From NCBI RefSeq assembly GCF_003609995.1, contig NZ_AP018786.1, forward strand, positions 1,622,001 through 1,686,000: a DNA stretch of 64,000 nucleotides. The letters run 5' to 3'. The notes under the pieces are model-generated. The model saw only the letters and a program-made list of their open reading frames with translations, made no database searches and had not been told where the DNA came from. The DNA is from Sutterella megalosphaeroides. GTDB taxonomy: Bacteria; Pseudomonadota; Gammaproteobacteria; Burkholderiales; Burkholderiaceae_F. The position numbers were made by a program, and so were the translations under genes. Below are positions 42,662-50,398 of this stretch, piece after piece. How positions within the stretch are numbered: the first letter of the stretch is position 1; each line of letters begins with the position of its first letter.

Positions 42662-43501
42662 ATGACTCACACCCCCGTTCTCATGCCCGAACCCGAGGGT
42701 ACGCTCCTCGGCAAGTCGACCGTCTATTCGAGCAGCTACGATCCCGCCCTTTTGCAGCCGATTCCCCGCGCGCTCGGGCGCAATGCCGTCGGGAAGTCCG
42801 ACTTCCGCGGCACGGACGTCTGGGGCCTTTACGAAGTGACATGGTTGAACGAACACGGGATGCCGCAGGTGGCGGTGGGCGAACTTCTCGTTCCCGCGAC
42901 CACGCCTTGCATCGTCGAGTCGAAGTCCCTGAAGCTCTACGTCGGAAGCTTCACGCAGACGCGTTTTTCTTCGATCGAGGCCGTGGCGGAAACGATGTCG
43001 AAGGACATCTCGGCGGCCGCGGGCGGCCCCTGCGTCATGACGCTTCGGGACCTCGCCGATTGGGAGGGCGCGGTCGAACGGATGCCGGGGCTGCTGCTTG
43101 AGGCCGAAATTCTCGACCTCGCCCCCGTCGACTACGAAGTGAATCCGACGTTGCTCGAGGTCGTTGAAGGCGAAGTCGCAGAAGAGACGCTTTCGTCGAA
43201 CCTCTTGCGCTCGCTTTGTCCCGTGACGGGCCAGCCCGACCACGCCTCCCTCACGATCCGCTACAAGGGCCCGAAGATCGCGCACCGGTCGCTTCTCGCC
43301 TACATCGTCTCCTACCGCGAACACCGGGGCTTTCACGAGCAGTGCGTCGAGCAGATCTACACGGACCTCTCGCGCCTTGCGGACTTCGAATTCCTGGAGG
43401 TATATGCGTGCTTCACGCGCCGCGGCGGGATCGACATTTCGCCCTTCCGCTCCTCGCGCGACGACCATCCCGCGCACGTGATCCGAGCGCAGCGCCAGTA
43501 A
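42662..43501 (+). CDS. queF: NADPH-dependent 7-cyano-7-deazaguanine reductase, QueF (long form)
   Basis: Reduces preQ0 to preQ1 in queuosine tRNA modification, in the cytoplasm. The 279-residue length is that of the two-domain, E. coli-type enzyme. The QueF motif ESKSLKLYVGSFTQTRF spans residues 86-102. The catalytic Cys is Cys186 in LLRSLCPVTGQPD and the catalytic Asp is Asp193. The NADPH/substrate region continues as RYKGPKIAHRSLLAYIVSYR and GFHEQCVEQI. ATG 42662 matches the family N-terminus (LGKSTVYSSSYDPALL soon after). No other queuosine gene is adjacent. Confidence 0.96.
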   Translation: MTHTPVLMPEPEGTLLGKSTVYSSSYDPALLQPIPRALGRNAVGKSDFRGTDVWGLYEVTWLNEHGMPQVAVGELLVPATTPCIVESKSLKLYVGSFTQTRFSSIEAVAETMSKDISAAAGGPCVMTLRDLADWEGAVERMPGLLLEAEILDLAPVDYEVNPTLLEVVEGEVAEETLSSNLLRSLCPVTGQPDHASLTIRYKGPKIAHRSLLAYIVSYREHRGFHEQCVEQIYTDLSRLADFEFLEVYACFTRRGGIDISPFRSSRDDHPAHVIRAQRQ

Positions 43502-43552
43502 GAAACGCGAGGCACGGAAGAACGCTCTTCCGCGTCAGCCCGCGCCTCCGAT

Positions 43553-43598
43553 AAAACGGGGCCCCGGCACGTTCGTCGTGCCGAGGCCCCGTTTTTTT
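43553..43598. terminator. Bidirectional terminator after queF
   Basis: AAAACGGGGCC-CGGCAC / GTGCCG-GGCCCCGTTTT, followed by T8 on the plus strand and with an A run on the other side. The genes on either side converge. Confidence 0.9.
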
Positions 43599-43621
43599 TG
43601 AGGCCCTGAAGTCCGTCGCGC

Positions 43622-44329
43622 TCAGCGCCCCGGCACCCGCAGACGCTTCTCGAGCACCATCTGTACGCCCGTAAGCACCGTGCAGATCGCGAGATACAAA
43701 ACCGCCGCTTCCGCGTAGAGCCAGAAGGGTTCGTACGTACGCGCCGCAATCTGCTGCGCCGTCATGAACATTTCCGTCACCGTGATGGAAGAGGCGAGCG
43801 ACGTATCCTTCACGAGCGAGACGAGCGTATTCATGAGGGCGGGCGTCGCCGAGCGCATCGCCTGCGGGAGCACGATCAATCGCAGGATCTTCGCTTCCGT
43901 GAGCCCCAAGGAACGCCCCGCCGCCCACTGCCCGCGCGGCACCCCTTCGATCGCACCGCGCAGGATTTCCGAGGCGTAGGCGCCGACGTTGAGCGCGAAG
44001 ACCGCAATCGCCGCGGGGACGGGGTCGATGAGAATGTCAAGGCTAGGTAGCCCGAAGAACACCACGAAGAGCTGCACCAACAGGGGCGTCCCGCGAACAA
44101 GCCACACGTAGACGCTTGCAACGGTCGAGAGGACCGGCACCGCCTTGAAGCGCACGATCGCCGCGGCAAGCGCGATCGCAAGCCCCAGCACGAAACTCGC
44201 CGCCGTAATGGGGATCGTGAGTTCGACGATCGGGGGGAGCAACTCCCAAAAGGAATTCGCAAGGAGCTCCGCGAGCGCCGGAGCGCGCTCGGGGAGAAGG
44301 TGGGCGTAGGTTTGAAGGAGTTCGTTCAT
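43622..44329 (-). CDS. Polar amino-acid ABC transporter permease (HisM/YecS type)
   Basis: A 235-residue inner-membrane subunit with about five helices. The N-terminal signature LLPPIVELTIPITAASFVLGL is followed by the family motif VYVWLVRGTPLLVQLFVVFFGLP. The ATPase-coupling EAA loop is GVPRGQWAAGRSLGLTEAKI. By family it imports polar amino acids or cystine together with the binding protein gene upstream (44466), from which it is separated by 136 bases and a hairpin. No ATP-binding subunit gene lies in the neighbourhood. Confidence 0.92.
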   Translation of the reverse strand: MNELLQTYAHLLPERAPALAELLANSFWELLPPIVELTIPITAASFVLGLAIALAAAIVRFKAVPVLSTVASVYVWLVRGTPLLVQLFVVFFGLPSLDILIDPVPAAIAVFALNVGAYASEILRGAIEGVPRGQWAAGRSLGLTEAKILRLIVLPQAMRSATPALMNTLVSLVKDTSLASSITVTEMFMTAQQIAARTYEPFWLYAEAAVLYLAICTVLTGVQMVLEKRLRVPGR

Positions 44330-44406
44330 GGCGGAGCTCTTCGAAGATGGAACAAGGGACGGGCGGGAAAGAGGAAAGTGGACAACGAATCGAACCGGAC
44401 GGAGCG

Positions 44407-44434
44407 GACGCCGGGGATCAGGATCCTCGGCGTT
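44407..44434 (-). terminator. Hairpin between binding-protein and permease genes
   Basis: ACGCCG-GGATC / GATCC-CGGCGT without a T run. It may stabilise the upstream message end and so raise the ratio of binding protein to permease. Confidence 0.45.
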
Positions 44435-44465
44435 CGCTCACACTCGACTCCATCGCGATTCGCCG

Positions 44466-45269
44466 TCAGATGCCGGGCGTCGCGTCGACGCCGAGGAACT
44501 TGACGGAGAGCTTCGCGAGCGTGCCGTCCGCCTTGAGTTCCTCGATCGCGCGGGAGAAGGCGGCGGCGAGTTCCGCGTCCTTCTTGCGAAAGAGCCCGGC
44601 GGCTTCCGAGCCTTCCGTCGTGCGGGCAACGGCCTTCAAGGGGGCCTTGCCGTGAGTCTTCATGTAGTCGACGAAGGCGATTTCGGAGTTGACCGTCGCA
44701 TCCGCGCGACGGGAGGCGACGAGCTGGAAAGCAAGGCTCCCCTCCTTCACGGGCACGAGCGTCGCGCCCTTCTCGCGAACGAGGTCCGTCCAGTTGGCGG
44801 TCAAAACGCCCGCGGCGCGTTTGCCGGAAAGGTTGTCGAAGGAGACGATCCCCACGTTGTCCGTGCGAACGACAAGTACGCCGCGCTCGACCATGTAGCT
44901 TTTCGTCAACGCGTACTTCGCGCGCCGGGGTTCCGTCGGAACCACCTGGTTGAAGACCGCGTCGAAGCGCCCCGCATCGAGCCCCGCAATGAGCGAATCC
45001 CAAGGAGCGGTCGTGAATTCGATCGCGATCCCGAGCTTCGCGGCCGCGGCGCGCGCCACTTCGACGTCAAAGCCCGTGAGCTTGCCGCCTGCGATGTAGG
45101 AGAAAGGCGCGTAGAGGCCTTCCGTGCCGACCCGGATACTCTCGGGAAGGTTCGCGGCACGGGCTTCCCCCGTGGCCCCAAAAAAGAGTGCGGGGACGGC
45201 GGCGACGGCCAAGAGAGCGGCGGCAGCGCGACCGAAGGTGCGGCGGGAGAGGGTGTTGGAAGTCGTCAT
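44466..45269 (-). CDS. Amino-acid ABC transporter substrate-binding protein with a Tat-type signal
   Basis: A 267-residue periplasmic binding protein (SBP_bac_3 family, cystine/polar amino-acid type). The signal region contains the twin-arginine motif SRRTFGRAAAALLAVAAV, unusual because most relatives use Sec; cleavage is likely at ARA-AN. The mature part has RVGTEGLYAPFSYIAGGKLTG, the family signature GFDVEVARAAAAKLG, and FDAVFNQVVPTEPRR. The late YMKTHGKAPLKAV and ending LSVKFLGVDATPGI match the family. GAGGA lies eight bases before ATG 45269. Works with the permease downstream. Confidence 0.92.
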   Translation of the reverse strand: MTTSNTLSRRTFGRAAAALLAVAAVPALFFGATGEARAANLPESIRVGTEGLYAPFSYIAGGKLTGFDVEVARAAAAKLGIAIEFTTAPWDSLIAGLDAGRFDAVFNQVVPTEPRRAKYALTKSYMVERGVLVVRTDNVGIVSFDNLSGKRAAGVLTANWTDLVREKGATLVPVKEGSLAFQLVASRRADATVNSEIAFVDYMKTHGKAPLKAVARTTEGSEAAGLFRKKDAELAAAFSRAIEELKADGTLAKLSVKFLGVDATPGI

Positions 45270-45305
45270 GGCAAGGGTCCTCGTGGAATATGAAGGGTGT
45301 CGAGG

Positions 45306-45368
45306 CTCGCAGAAGTCCGGAAAACCGAAAAACAAAAAAAGCACCGAACTCCTGCGAGCGGTGCTTTC
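45306..45368 (-). promoter_or_regulatory. Candidate attenuator in the leader of the binding-protein gene
   Basis: On the minus strand AAAGCACCG / CGGTGCTTT is followed by a T7 run (45334-45367), a complete intrinsic terminator about 65 bases before the ATG. Its loop CTCGCAGGAGT is complementary over 11 positions (one G-U) to ACTTCTGCGAG just downstream (45306-45316). Either it ends an upstream minus-strand transcript or it regulates the importer. Confidence 0.45.
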
Positions 45369-45999
45369 ATTTCGGTTTCAAGAGCTCGTCGAGCGTGCGG
45401 ATCCCCGTGGGGGACCCTCGACTCGGGAGCTCCGAACTCGGTCTTACGTCGAACTCGGTTCGAACGCGGGGAGCGCCGTCGCAGAATCTGCATGACGGCG
45501 ACAACAGGCGCTCGGATTCGTGACGCTCGGGGCGTTGCGAAGAAGGTTCGACATGATGTTTGGAAAGGCGTGTAAATGGGTGATTACCGAATACCTGACG
45601 AATTCTATCGGGATAACCCGTACGTTGCCTCGTACAAAAGTAGTAGTCTGCGTATCGGTTTGCAACGCATCGTTCCGTATTGACGGCTAAAATCAAACAA
45701 CATGTTCGGAATTACCAAACATGAATGCGTTGACATATCTGATCAATATCTCCTTTCCTGCACGCGTTTTCAATGCGACCGAACCCCTACGGGAAGCATC
45801 CCACTTCGGGTCTACATAGTGTCTACGGGGTACGACAACCCCCGGTCCGCAAATGTCGGACTTCTAGGCACTTTCCTTAGGATATGCGCTCGAACCGAAA
45901 GCGCATACTTCAAACAAGCGCACGGGCTCGGGGCCCCGCGGCTTGGCCGTCGGAACACCGGGAAATCACACTGCTCGGGCGCAAACAAGGAGGAAAGTT
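45369..45999. other. Long non-coding region between importer and FAD reductase
   Basis: About 630 bases, AT-richer than average between 45550 and 45760. It contains GTACG-N6-CGTAC at 45620-45635, CATGTT-N11-AACATG at 45701-45723 and TTGACA at 45730. A short minus-strand open frame (45367-45696) has no coding character. The region should hold divergent promoters, possibly with a small RNA reading into the terminator at 45334. Confidence 0.4.
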
Positions 46000-47514
46000 A
46001 TGTCCACTCAGATTTCTCGTCGCCATCTGCTCGGTTCCGCTCTCGCGGGCGGCGCCGCCGTCGTTGCTTCGCCGTTGATGGCCGCCCCTGTTCCGCAGAA
46101 ATGGGACGAAACGGTCGACGTTCTGATCATCGGGTCGGGCTTTGCGGGTCTTGCCGCCGCCATCGAAGCGAAGAAGGCGGGCGCGGACGTGCTCGTCGTT
46201 GAAAAGATGGCCGCCTTCGGCGGGAACTCCATCATCAACGGCGGCATCCTGACCGCCACGGGTTGCCCGCAGCAGAAGATGCACAAGATCGAAGACTCGG
46301 TCGACCTTCTCGAAAAGGACATTCTCGTTGCCGGCCTCTACATGAACGACCCGAAGAAGGTGCGCGTCCTCGCCGAACACGCGCTTTCGAACTACGAATG
46401 GACCGTCAAGGAATTGGGCGTCGAATATCTGCCCGATGCGATCGGGCAGGAAGGCGGCCACTCCGTGCCGCGTTACGTGACGACCAAGAACGGTTCGGGC
46501 TCGGCCATCGTCACGAAGGAACTCGACAAGTGCAAGGAACTCGGCGTGAAGCTTCGCAACCGTTGCTACGTCGAACACATCATCCGTGACGAAAAGGGCG
46601 TCGTGCAGGGTCTGCAGGTCCGCGAAGGCTATCGCTTCCCGAAGAAGGACTCGGGCAAAACCAAGTTCATCAAGGCGACGAAGGGCGTCATTCTCTGCTA
46701 CGGCGGGTTCGCCGCGGACGTGAAATTCCGCATGTACCAGGACCCGAAGCTGAACGAAACGCTCGACACGACGAACCAGCCGGGGGCGACCTCTGAAATG
46801 TGGCGTGAAACCGCCGCTATTGGATGCCTGCAGGTTCAGGCCGACTGGATTCAGTGCGGCCCGTGGGGGAACCCCAAGGAAAAAGGCATGGGGATCGGCT
46901 GGCAGTTCAATCAGACGGCCGCCGCCGAGTACGGCATTTGGGTAAACTCCGAGGGAAACCGCTTTGTCAACGAACTCGCCAATCGCAAGGTTCGCGCCGA
47001 CGCAATCATGGTCGAGCAGGCGGGCGGCAAGAAGTGCTACGCCATTTGCAATGAGCCTAATTGTACTCCCTTCAAGAAACAGCGCCCGGGCTTCCAGGAT
47101 CGCATGCTTGAGATGAAGATTCTCGACAAGTACGACACGCTTGAAGCGCTTGCGAAGGGCTCGGGCATCCCGTACGAGAACCTTAAGAAGACGGTCGACG
47201 CCTTCAACGAAGCCGTGAAGTCGAAAAACGATCCGCAGCTTGGTCGTTACATCAACAACGACCAGGTTCCGATGGTCGAAGGCCCCTGGTACATCGCCGA
47301 ATGCCAGCCGAAGGTGCACCACTGCATGGGCGGAGTCATGACCGACATGGAATGCCGCGTCATCGACGTTCAGACCGACGAACCGATCCCGCACCTCTAC
47401 GCTGCGGGTGAAGCCGCGGGCGGCGTGCACGGTGCCGTGCGTCTCGGCTCGGTCGCCATTCTCGACTGCCTCGTCTTCGGGCGCATCGCGGGCCAGACGG
47501 CCGCCAAGGCCTGA
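46000..47514 (+). CDS. Tat-exported FAD-dependent reductase (flavocytochrome c family)
   Basis: A 504-residue periplasmic flavoprotein. Tat signal ISRRHLLGSALAGGA; FAD motif DVLIIGSGFAGLAAAIEAKK near residue 40. The Arg-bearing segment is kept as NELANRK, HHCMGG keeps both His, and the late motif is HGAVRLG with the Arg. Two changes stand out: the loop usually ending AHP reads DWIQCGPWG, and an extra segment NEPNCTPFKKQRP is present. The strong AAGGAGG seven bases before ATG 46000 sets the start. Single-gene unit ending in a terminator; no cytochrome is adjacent. It probably reduces an organic acceptor with electrons from a shared periplasmic donor. Confidence 0.9.
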   Translation: MSTQISRRHLLGSALAGGAAVVASPLMAAPVPQKWDETVDVLIIGSGFAGLAAAIEAKKAGADVLVVEKMAAFGGNSIINGGILTATGCPQQKMHKIEDSVDLLEKDILVAGLYMNDPKKVRVLAEHALSNYEWTVKELGVEYLPDAIGQEGGHSVPRYVTTKNGSGSAIVTKELDKCKELGVKLRNRCYVEHIIRDEKGVVQGLQVREGYRFPKKDSGKTKFIKATKGVILCYGGFAADVKFRMYQDPKLNETLDTTNQPGATSEMWRETAAIGCLQVQADWIQCGPWGNPKEKGMGIGWQFNQTAAAEYGIWVNSEGNRFVNELANRKVRADAIMVEQAGGKKCYAICNEPNCTPFKKQRPGFQDRMLEMKILDKYDTLEALAKGSGIPYENLKKTVDAFNEAVKSKNDPQLGRYINNDQVPMVEGPWYIAECQPKVHHCMGGVMTDMECRVIDVQTDEPIPHLYAAGEAAGGVHGAVRLGSVAILDCLVFGRIAGQTAAKA

Positions 47515-47578
47515 CCTACGTCTCCTCATCTCCTCGGCATCCCTCGTAGGTTGGTCAGTTAGTTGAGGGATGCCACTC

Positions 47579-47614
47579 AAAAGCCGGCGACAGTGATGTT
47601 CGCCGGCTTTTTTT
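47579..47614. terminator. Bidirectional terminator after the FAD reductase
   Basis: AAAAGCCGGCGA / TCGCCGGCTTTT plus further T; convergent with the carbonic anhydrase gene. A second stem GGCATCCCTC / GAGGGATGCC lies just before it (47537-47573). Confidence 0.85.
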
Positions 47615-47629
47615 GATTGGGGTTGAGGG

Positions 47630-48355
47630 TTAATTTTCCGCGGTCCCCGCCGCCTTCCCTTCTTCAACAAGCCCCGTAAAGAGCCCCGTCGGCGAACACG
47701 CTTCGCACCGGCCGCTTTCGGAAAAGTGCCAGCTCGGCACGAAGTCTTCGCGCTGCGCGTCCCAGACGAGCAGGTTCCCGTCGTGCATGTCGTAGTAGAG
47801 GGCGTGAAGTTTCAGCGACCCTTCCGTCACGCGCTTCTTGATCCAGGGGTAAGAGAGGAGATTTTCGATCGAAAGCAGAATCGCCGCCTCCTCGCACCGA
47901 CGACTGCGATCCGCATCGGTCGCGTCGGCCTCGACGTGCGAGAGGTCGTGGAGAACGGGACGGGCGTGCTCGAGCCAGCCGGCAATGTAGTCTTCGTCCG
48001 CCACGGCTTCGGGATGCATGAGCCCGTGAATACCGCCGCAGTTCGAGTGGCCCATCACAATCACGTGCTCGACTTCGAGGTGCTTGACGCCGTACTCCAC
48101 CGCCGCCATGACGGCGTCGGCCCGTGCAGCTTCGCCGCAGGCGGGAACGAGTGCCGCGACGTTGCGCACGACGAAAAGGTCCCCCGGTCGGCAACCCGTG
48201 AGGAGCGCGGGGTCGACCCGACTGTCGCAGCACGCGACCACCAACGTTCGGGGATTCTGGCCCGACTTGAGCGTTTCGAAGAATTCGGCTTCCCGCAGCA
48301 GATAGTCTTCGCGGAAGTTGCGGAAGCCCTCAATGAGTTCGTGAAAGTTCGTCAT
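47630..48355 (-). CDS. can: Beta-class carbonic anhydrase
   Basis: Interconverts CO2 and bicarbonate in the cytoplasm, supplying bicarbonate for carboxylations. A 241-residue protein with the zinc ligands Cys42, Asp44, His103 and Cys106 (motifs ACCDSRVDP and MGHSNCGG); Arg46 completes the Asp-Arg dyad of the active site. The conserved GDLFVVRNVA follows the first motif. The C-terminal 25 residues contain an extra Cys pair (RCEACS) not typical of the family. ATG 48355 fits the usual N-terminus. No cyanate or CO2-concentrating genes are adjacent. Confidence 0.94.
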   Translation of the reverse strand: MTNFHELIEGFRNFREDYLLREAEFFETLKSGQNPRTLVVACCDSRVDPALLTGCRPGDLFVVRNVAALVPACGEAARADAVMAAVEYGVKHLEVEHVIVMGHSNCGGIHGLMHPEAVADEDYIAGWLEHARPVLHDLSHVEADATDADRSRRCEEAAILLSIENLLSYPWIKKRVTEGSLKLHALYYDMHDGNLLVWDAQREDFVPSWHFSESGRCEACSPTGLFTGLVEEGKAAGTAEN

Positions 48356-48837
48356 GTTGTCGTTGTTCGTAGGAGCGGTTCCCGCCCGGAGGGATTCGGG
48401 GAAACACGGAGACGGAATATAGCGCTTTCGTCGCTCGTTTGCCGATACCTCGGGCGAGTCTCACGCCCGCGCATGCACGTTCCCGCTGCTTCCGAGAGGA
48501 TCGGGCAGGCTCCGTCGCAAGCGTTTTTCCGACCTCGTCGCGGCTGCGGCGACCCGCCGCACCTTCTTGGTGAAGCAAAACCTCCGCACCATCTGTTGAG
48601 CCCCCCTCCAAAACGCCGAAAACGGGCTTTTGCCCGGTCCGAGCACGACGGGCCCTCCCTGCAGCCCGACCGCTCGAAGCGATCACGGTCGATATAATCG
48701 GGCAAGCTTTTGCGCATCCTGCCTCTTTTCTTCGCCCGGGCGCCGCGGGAGAATATTCGGCAACAGACAAGAGTTCCCCAAGGCGACTCGGGGTCTTCGC
48801 CCGCGGGTCGCCCTTTCTTCTTTGGAGACGAACAACC
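48356..48837. other. Intergenic region before the AraC-family gene
   Basis: 482 bases between divergent genes with no supportable gene. TATAAT at 48693-48698 on the plus strand is a -10 candidate for the AraC gene, but no good -35 precedes it. Confidence 0.4.
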
Positions 48838-49986
48838 ATGTCCGAAAGAACGCTTCCGTACGGTTCCTCGGCGACACCCTCCCCGACCGACGCGCAAGCC
48901 ATCGACGCTTATCGGAGTTTCGGCACGCTCCGATCTTCCGCGAACGGTGCGAGTCTTGCTCCCGAAGGGGACAAACGACCCCTTCCGCAGCTCGTTCCGG
49001 CGGAAAACCTCATGGCCGAGCGCGAACGCGCGGCCCGCACGTCGGCTTTGCTCGACGAATTGGCCGCCCTGTTGGGCCGGCTCGTCCTCAAAGGCGGCTC
49101 CTACTCGACGACGATTCCGGACCTGACGATCACGGTGCGCGACCACCTGAACGAGAGCGCCTGCGCGGTCTACGACCGTGCTATCGGTCTCATGGTGAGC
49201 GGTCGGAAATGCTCCGTTATCGGGAACCGCCGCTACGAATACGGGCGCGGCGACATTCTCATCACGACGGTTGATATGCCGGCCCTCTGGCAGGTCCTCG
49301 AAGCCTCCGAAGCCCGCCCCTTCATGGCGGTCTCCGTTCGACTCTCGGAAGAAATCTTGCGCGACCTCACGAGCTCCGTTGAGGTCTCCTCGGATTCCGC
49401 CGAGGCCGCCCGCGAGGAAAAGACGGACGACCTTACCGATGAGAATGTCATCCCCGACACCGACACCGCGCACGTGGCCGCTGCGAGCCTCACCGTCACG
49501 CCGCCCGAAATGGTGGACGCGTACCTGCGACTCGTGAAACTCCTCGAGGCGCCCGAAGAAGAACGTCGTGAAATCGCACCGCTTCTCATTCGCGAAATTC
49601 ACTATCGCGCCCTGAAGAGCGCCTCGGGTCCCGCCCTCGTGCAGCTCTTTTCGCGCGACTCGCGTGCGAACCGCATCTCGCGCGCGGTCGAATGGTTGCG
49701 GGAAAACTTCCGCGAACCCCTGTCCGTTACGGAGCTCGCCGACAAGGTGCACATGGCGCCTTCGACCTTCCACCGGCACTTCAAGGCCGTTACGAGCCTC
49801 TCGCCCTTGCAGTACCACAAGCGCCTGCGCCTTCACGAAGCGCGCCGCCTCATGATGGTCGAGCACGTCGACGCCGCTTCCGCGGGCTTCGCCGTCGGAT
49901 ACATGAGTCCGACTCAGTTCTCCCGCGAATACAAGCGCCTCTTCGGGGCGCCCCCGAAGCGGAGCCTCGAGCAGCGACCCGAGTGA
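48838..49986 (+). CDS. AraC-family transcriptional regulator
   Basis: A 382-residue regulator. The N-terminal half is an AraC-type cupin ligand domain (GGSYSTTIPDLTITVRDHL, ALWQVLEASEARPFMAVSVR), preceded by a ~65-residue polar extension. A charged, low-complexity linker lies near residues 190-215. The C-terminal double helix-turn-helix contains LSVTELADKVHMAPSTFHRH and SAGFAVGYMSPTQFSREYKR. GGAGA precedes the ATG. The domain order and the phrase EIHYRAL fit the YqhC-like branch. It sits 412 bases upstream of the M20 hydrolase gene, a possible target. Confidence 0.92.
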   Translation: MSERTLPYGSSATPSPTDAQAIDAYRSFGTLRSSANGASLAPEGDKRPLPQLVPAENLMAERERAARTSALLDELAALLGRLVLKGGSYSTTIPDLTITVRDHLNESACAVYDRAIGLMVSGRKCSVIGNRRYEYGRGDILITTVDMPALWQVLEASEARPFMAVSVRLSEEILRDLTSSVEVSSDSAEAAREEKTDDLTDENVIPDTDTAHVAAASLTVTPPEMVDAYLRLVKLLEAPEEERREIAPLLIREIHYRALKSASGPALVQLFSRDSRANRISRAVEWLRENFREPLSVTELADKVHMAPSTFHRHFKAVTSLSPLQYHKRLRLHEARRLMMVEHVDAASAGFAVGYMSPTQFSREYKRLFGAPPKRSLEQRPE

Positions 49987-50013
49987 GATCCAATCCCGGA
50001 TCACGCAATGCCA

Positions 50014-50046
50014 AGCACCCGACCTCGTTGGAGATCGGGCGCTTTT
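50014..50046 (+). terminator. Terminator after the AraC-family gene
   Basis: AGCACCCGA / TCGGGCGCT, with one mismatch, then TTTTG. The remaining 350 bases to 50398 contain no gene, only GC-rich short repeats such as CGGGCTTT / CGGGCCTTT near 50167-50210. Confidence 0.6.
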
Positions 50047-50398
50047 GTTCGCAGGCGTTCTTCGTACCGGTTGTTCCCGACGACGGTCCTAGCCTCAAGC
50101 CGGAGCTGCCGGCACCAATTGTAGCGGGCAAGGGGTTCGGGCTCCCGCCCGATTTTCGCCTTAGCCGGCCCGTTCGGGCTTTTCAGACCGTCCGGGCCTT
50201 TCGGGCCGTTCTGACTCTTTCGCCTTCGCCCTTCGTTGATCTTCCGCCGCCCGTCTGCGCACTTTGCGGTAGGACCGTCGGGCCTCCTCCCTATACGATC
50301 GAAAGACACACTTCAATGTCCCGGGGAGAAGCAGACGGCTCTGCCCGCAACCCTGCTCTCCATCCCCTACGCCTTCTTCGCTCGAAAAGGAGACTTCC

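Noticed and set aside
45367-45696. A 109-codon minus-strand open frame upstream of the importer.
   Set aside because: No ribosome site, no recognisable motif, irregular composition, and it runs into a terminator; better explained as leader or non-coding RNA.
45721-45750. TTGACATATCTGATCAA as an FNR-type site before the FAD reductase at 46000.
   Set aside because: The half-sites are seven bases apart instead of four and the first half-site is imperfect.
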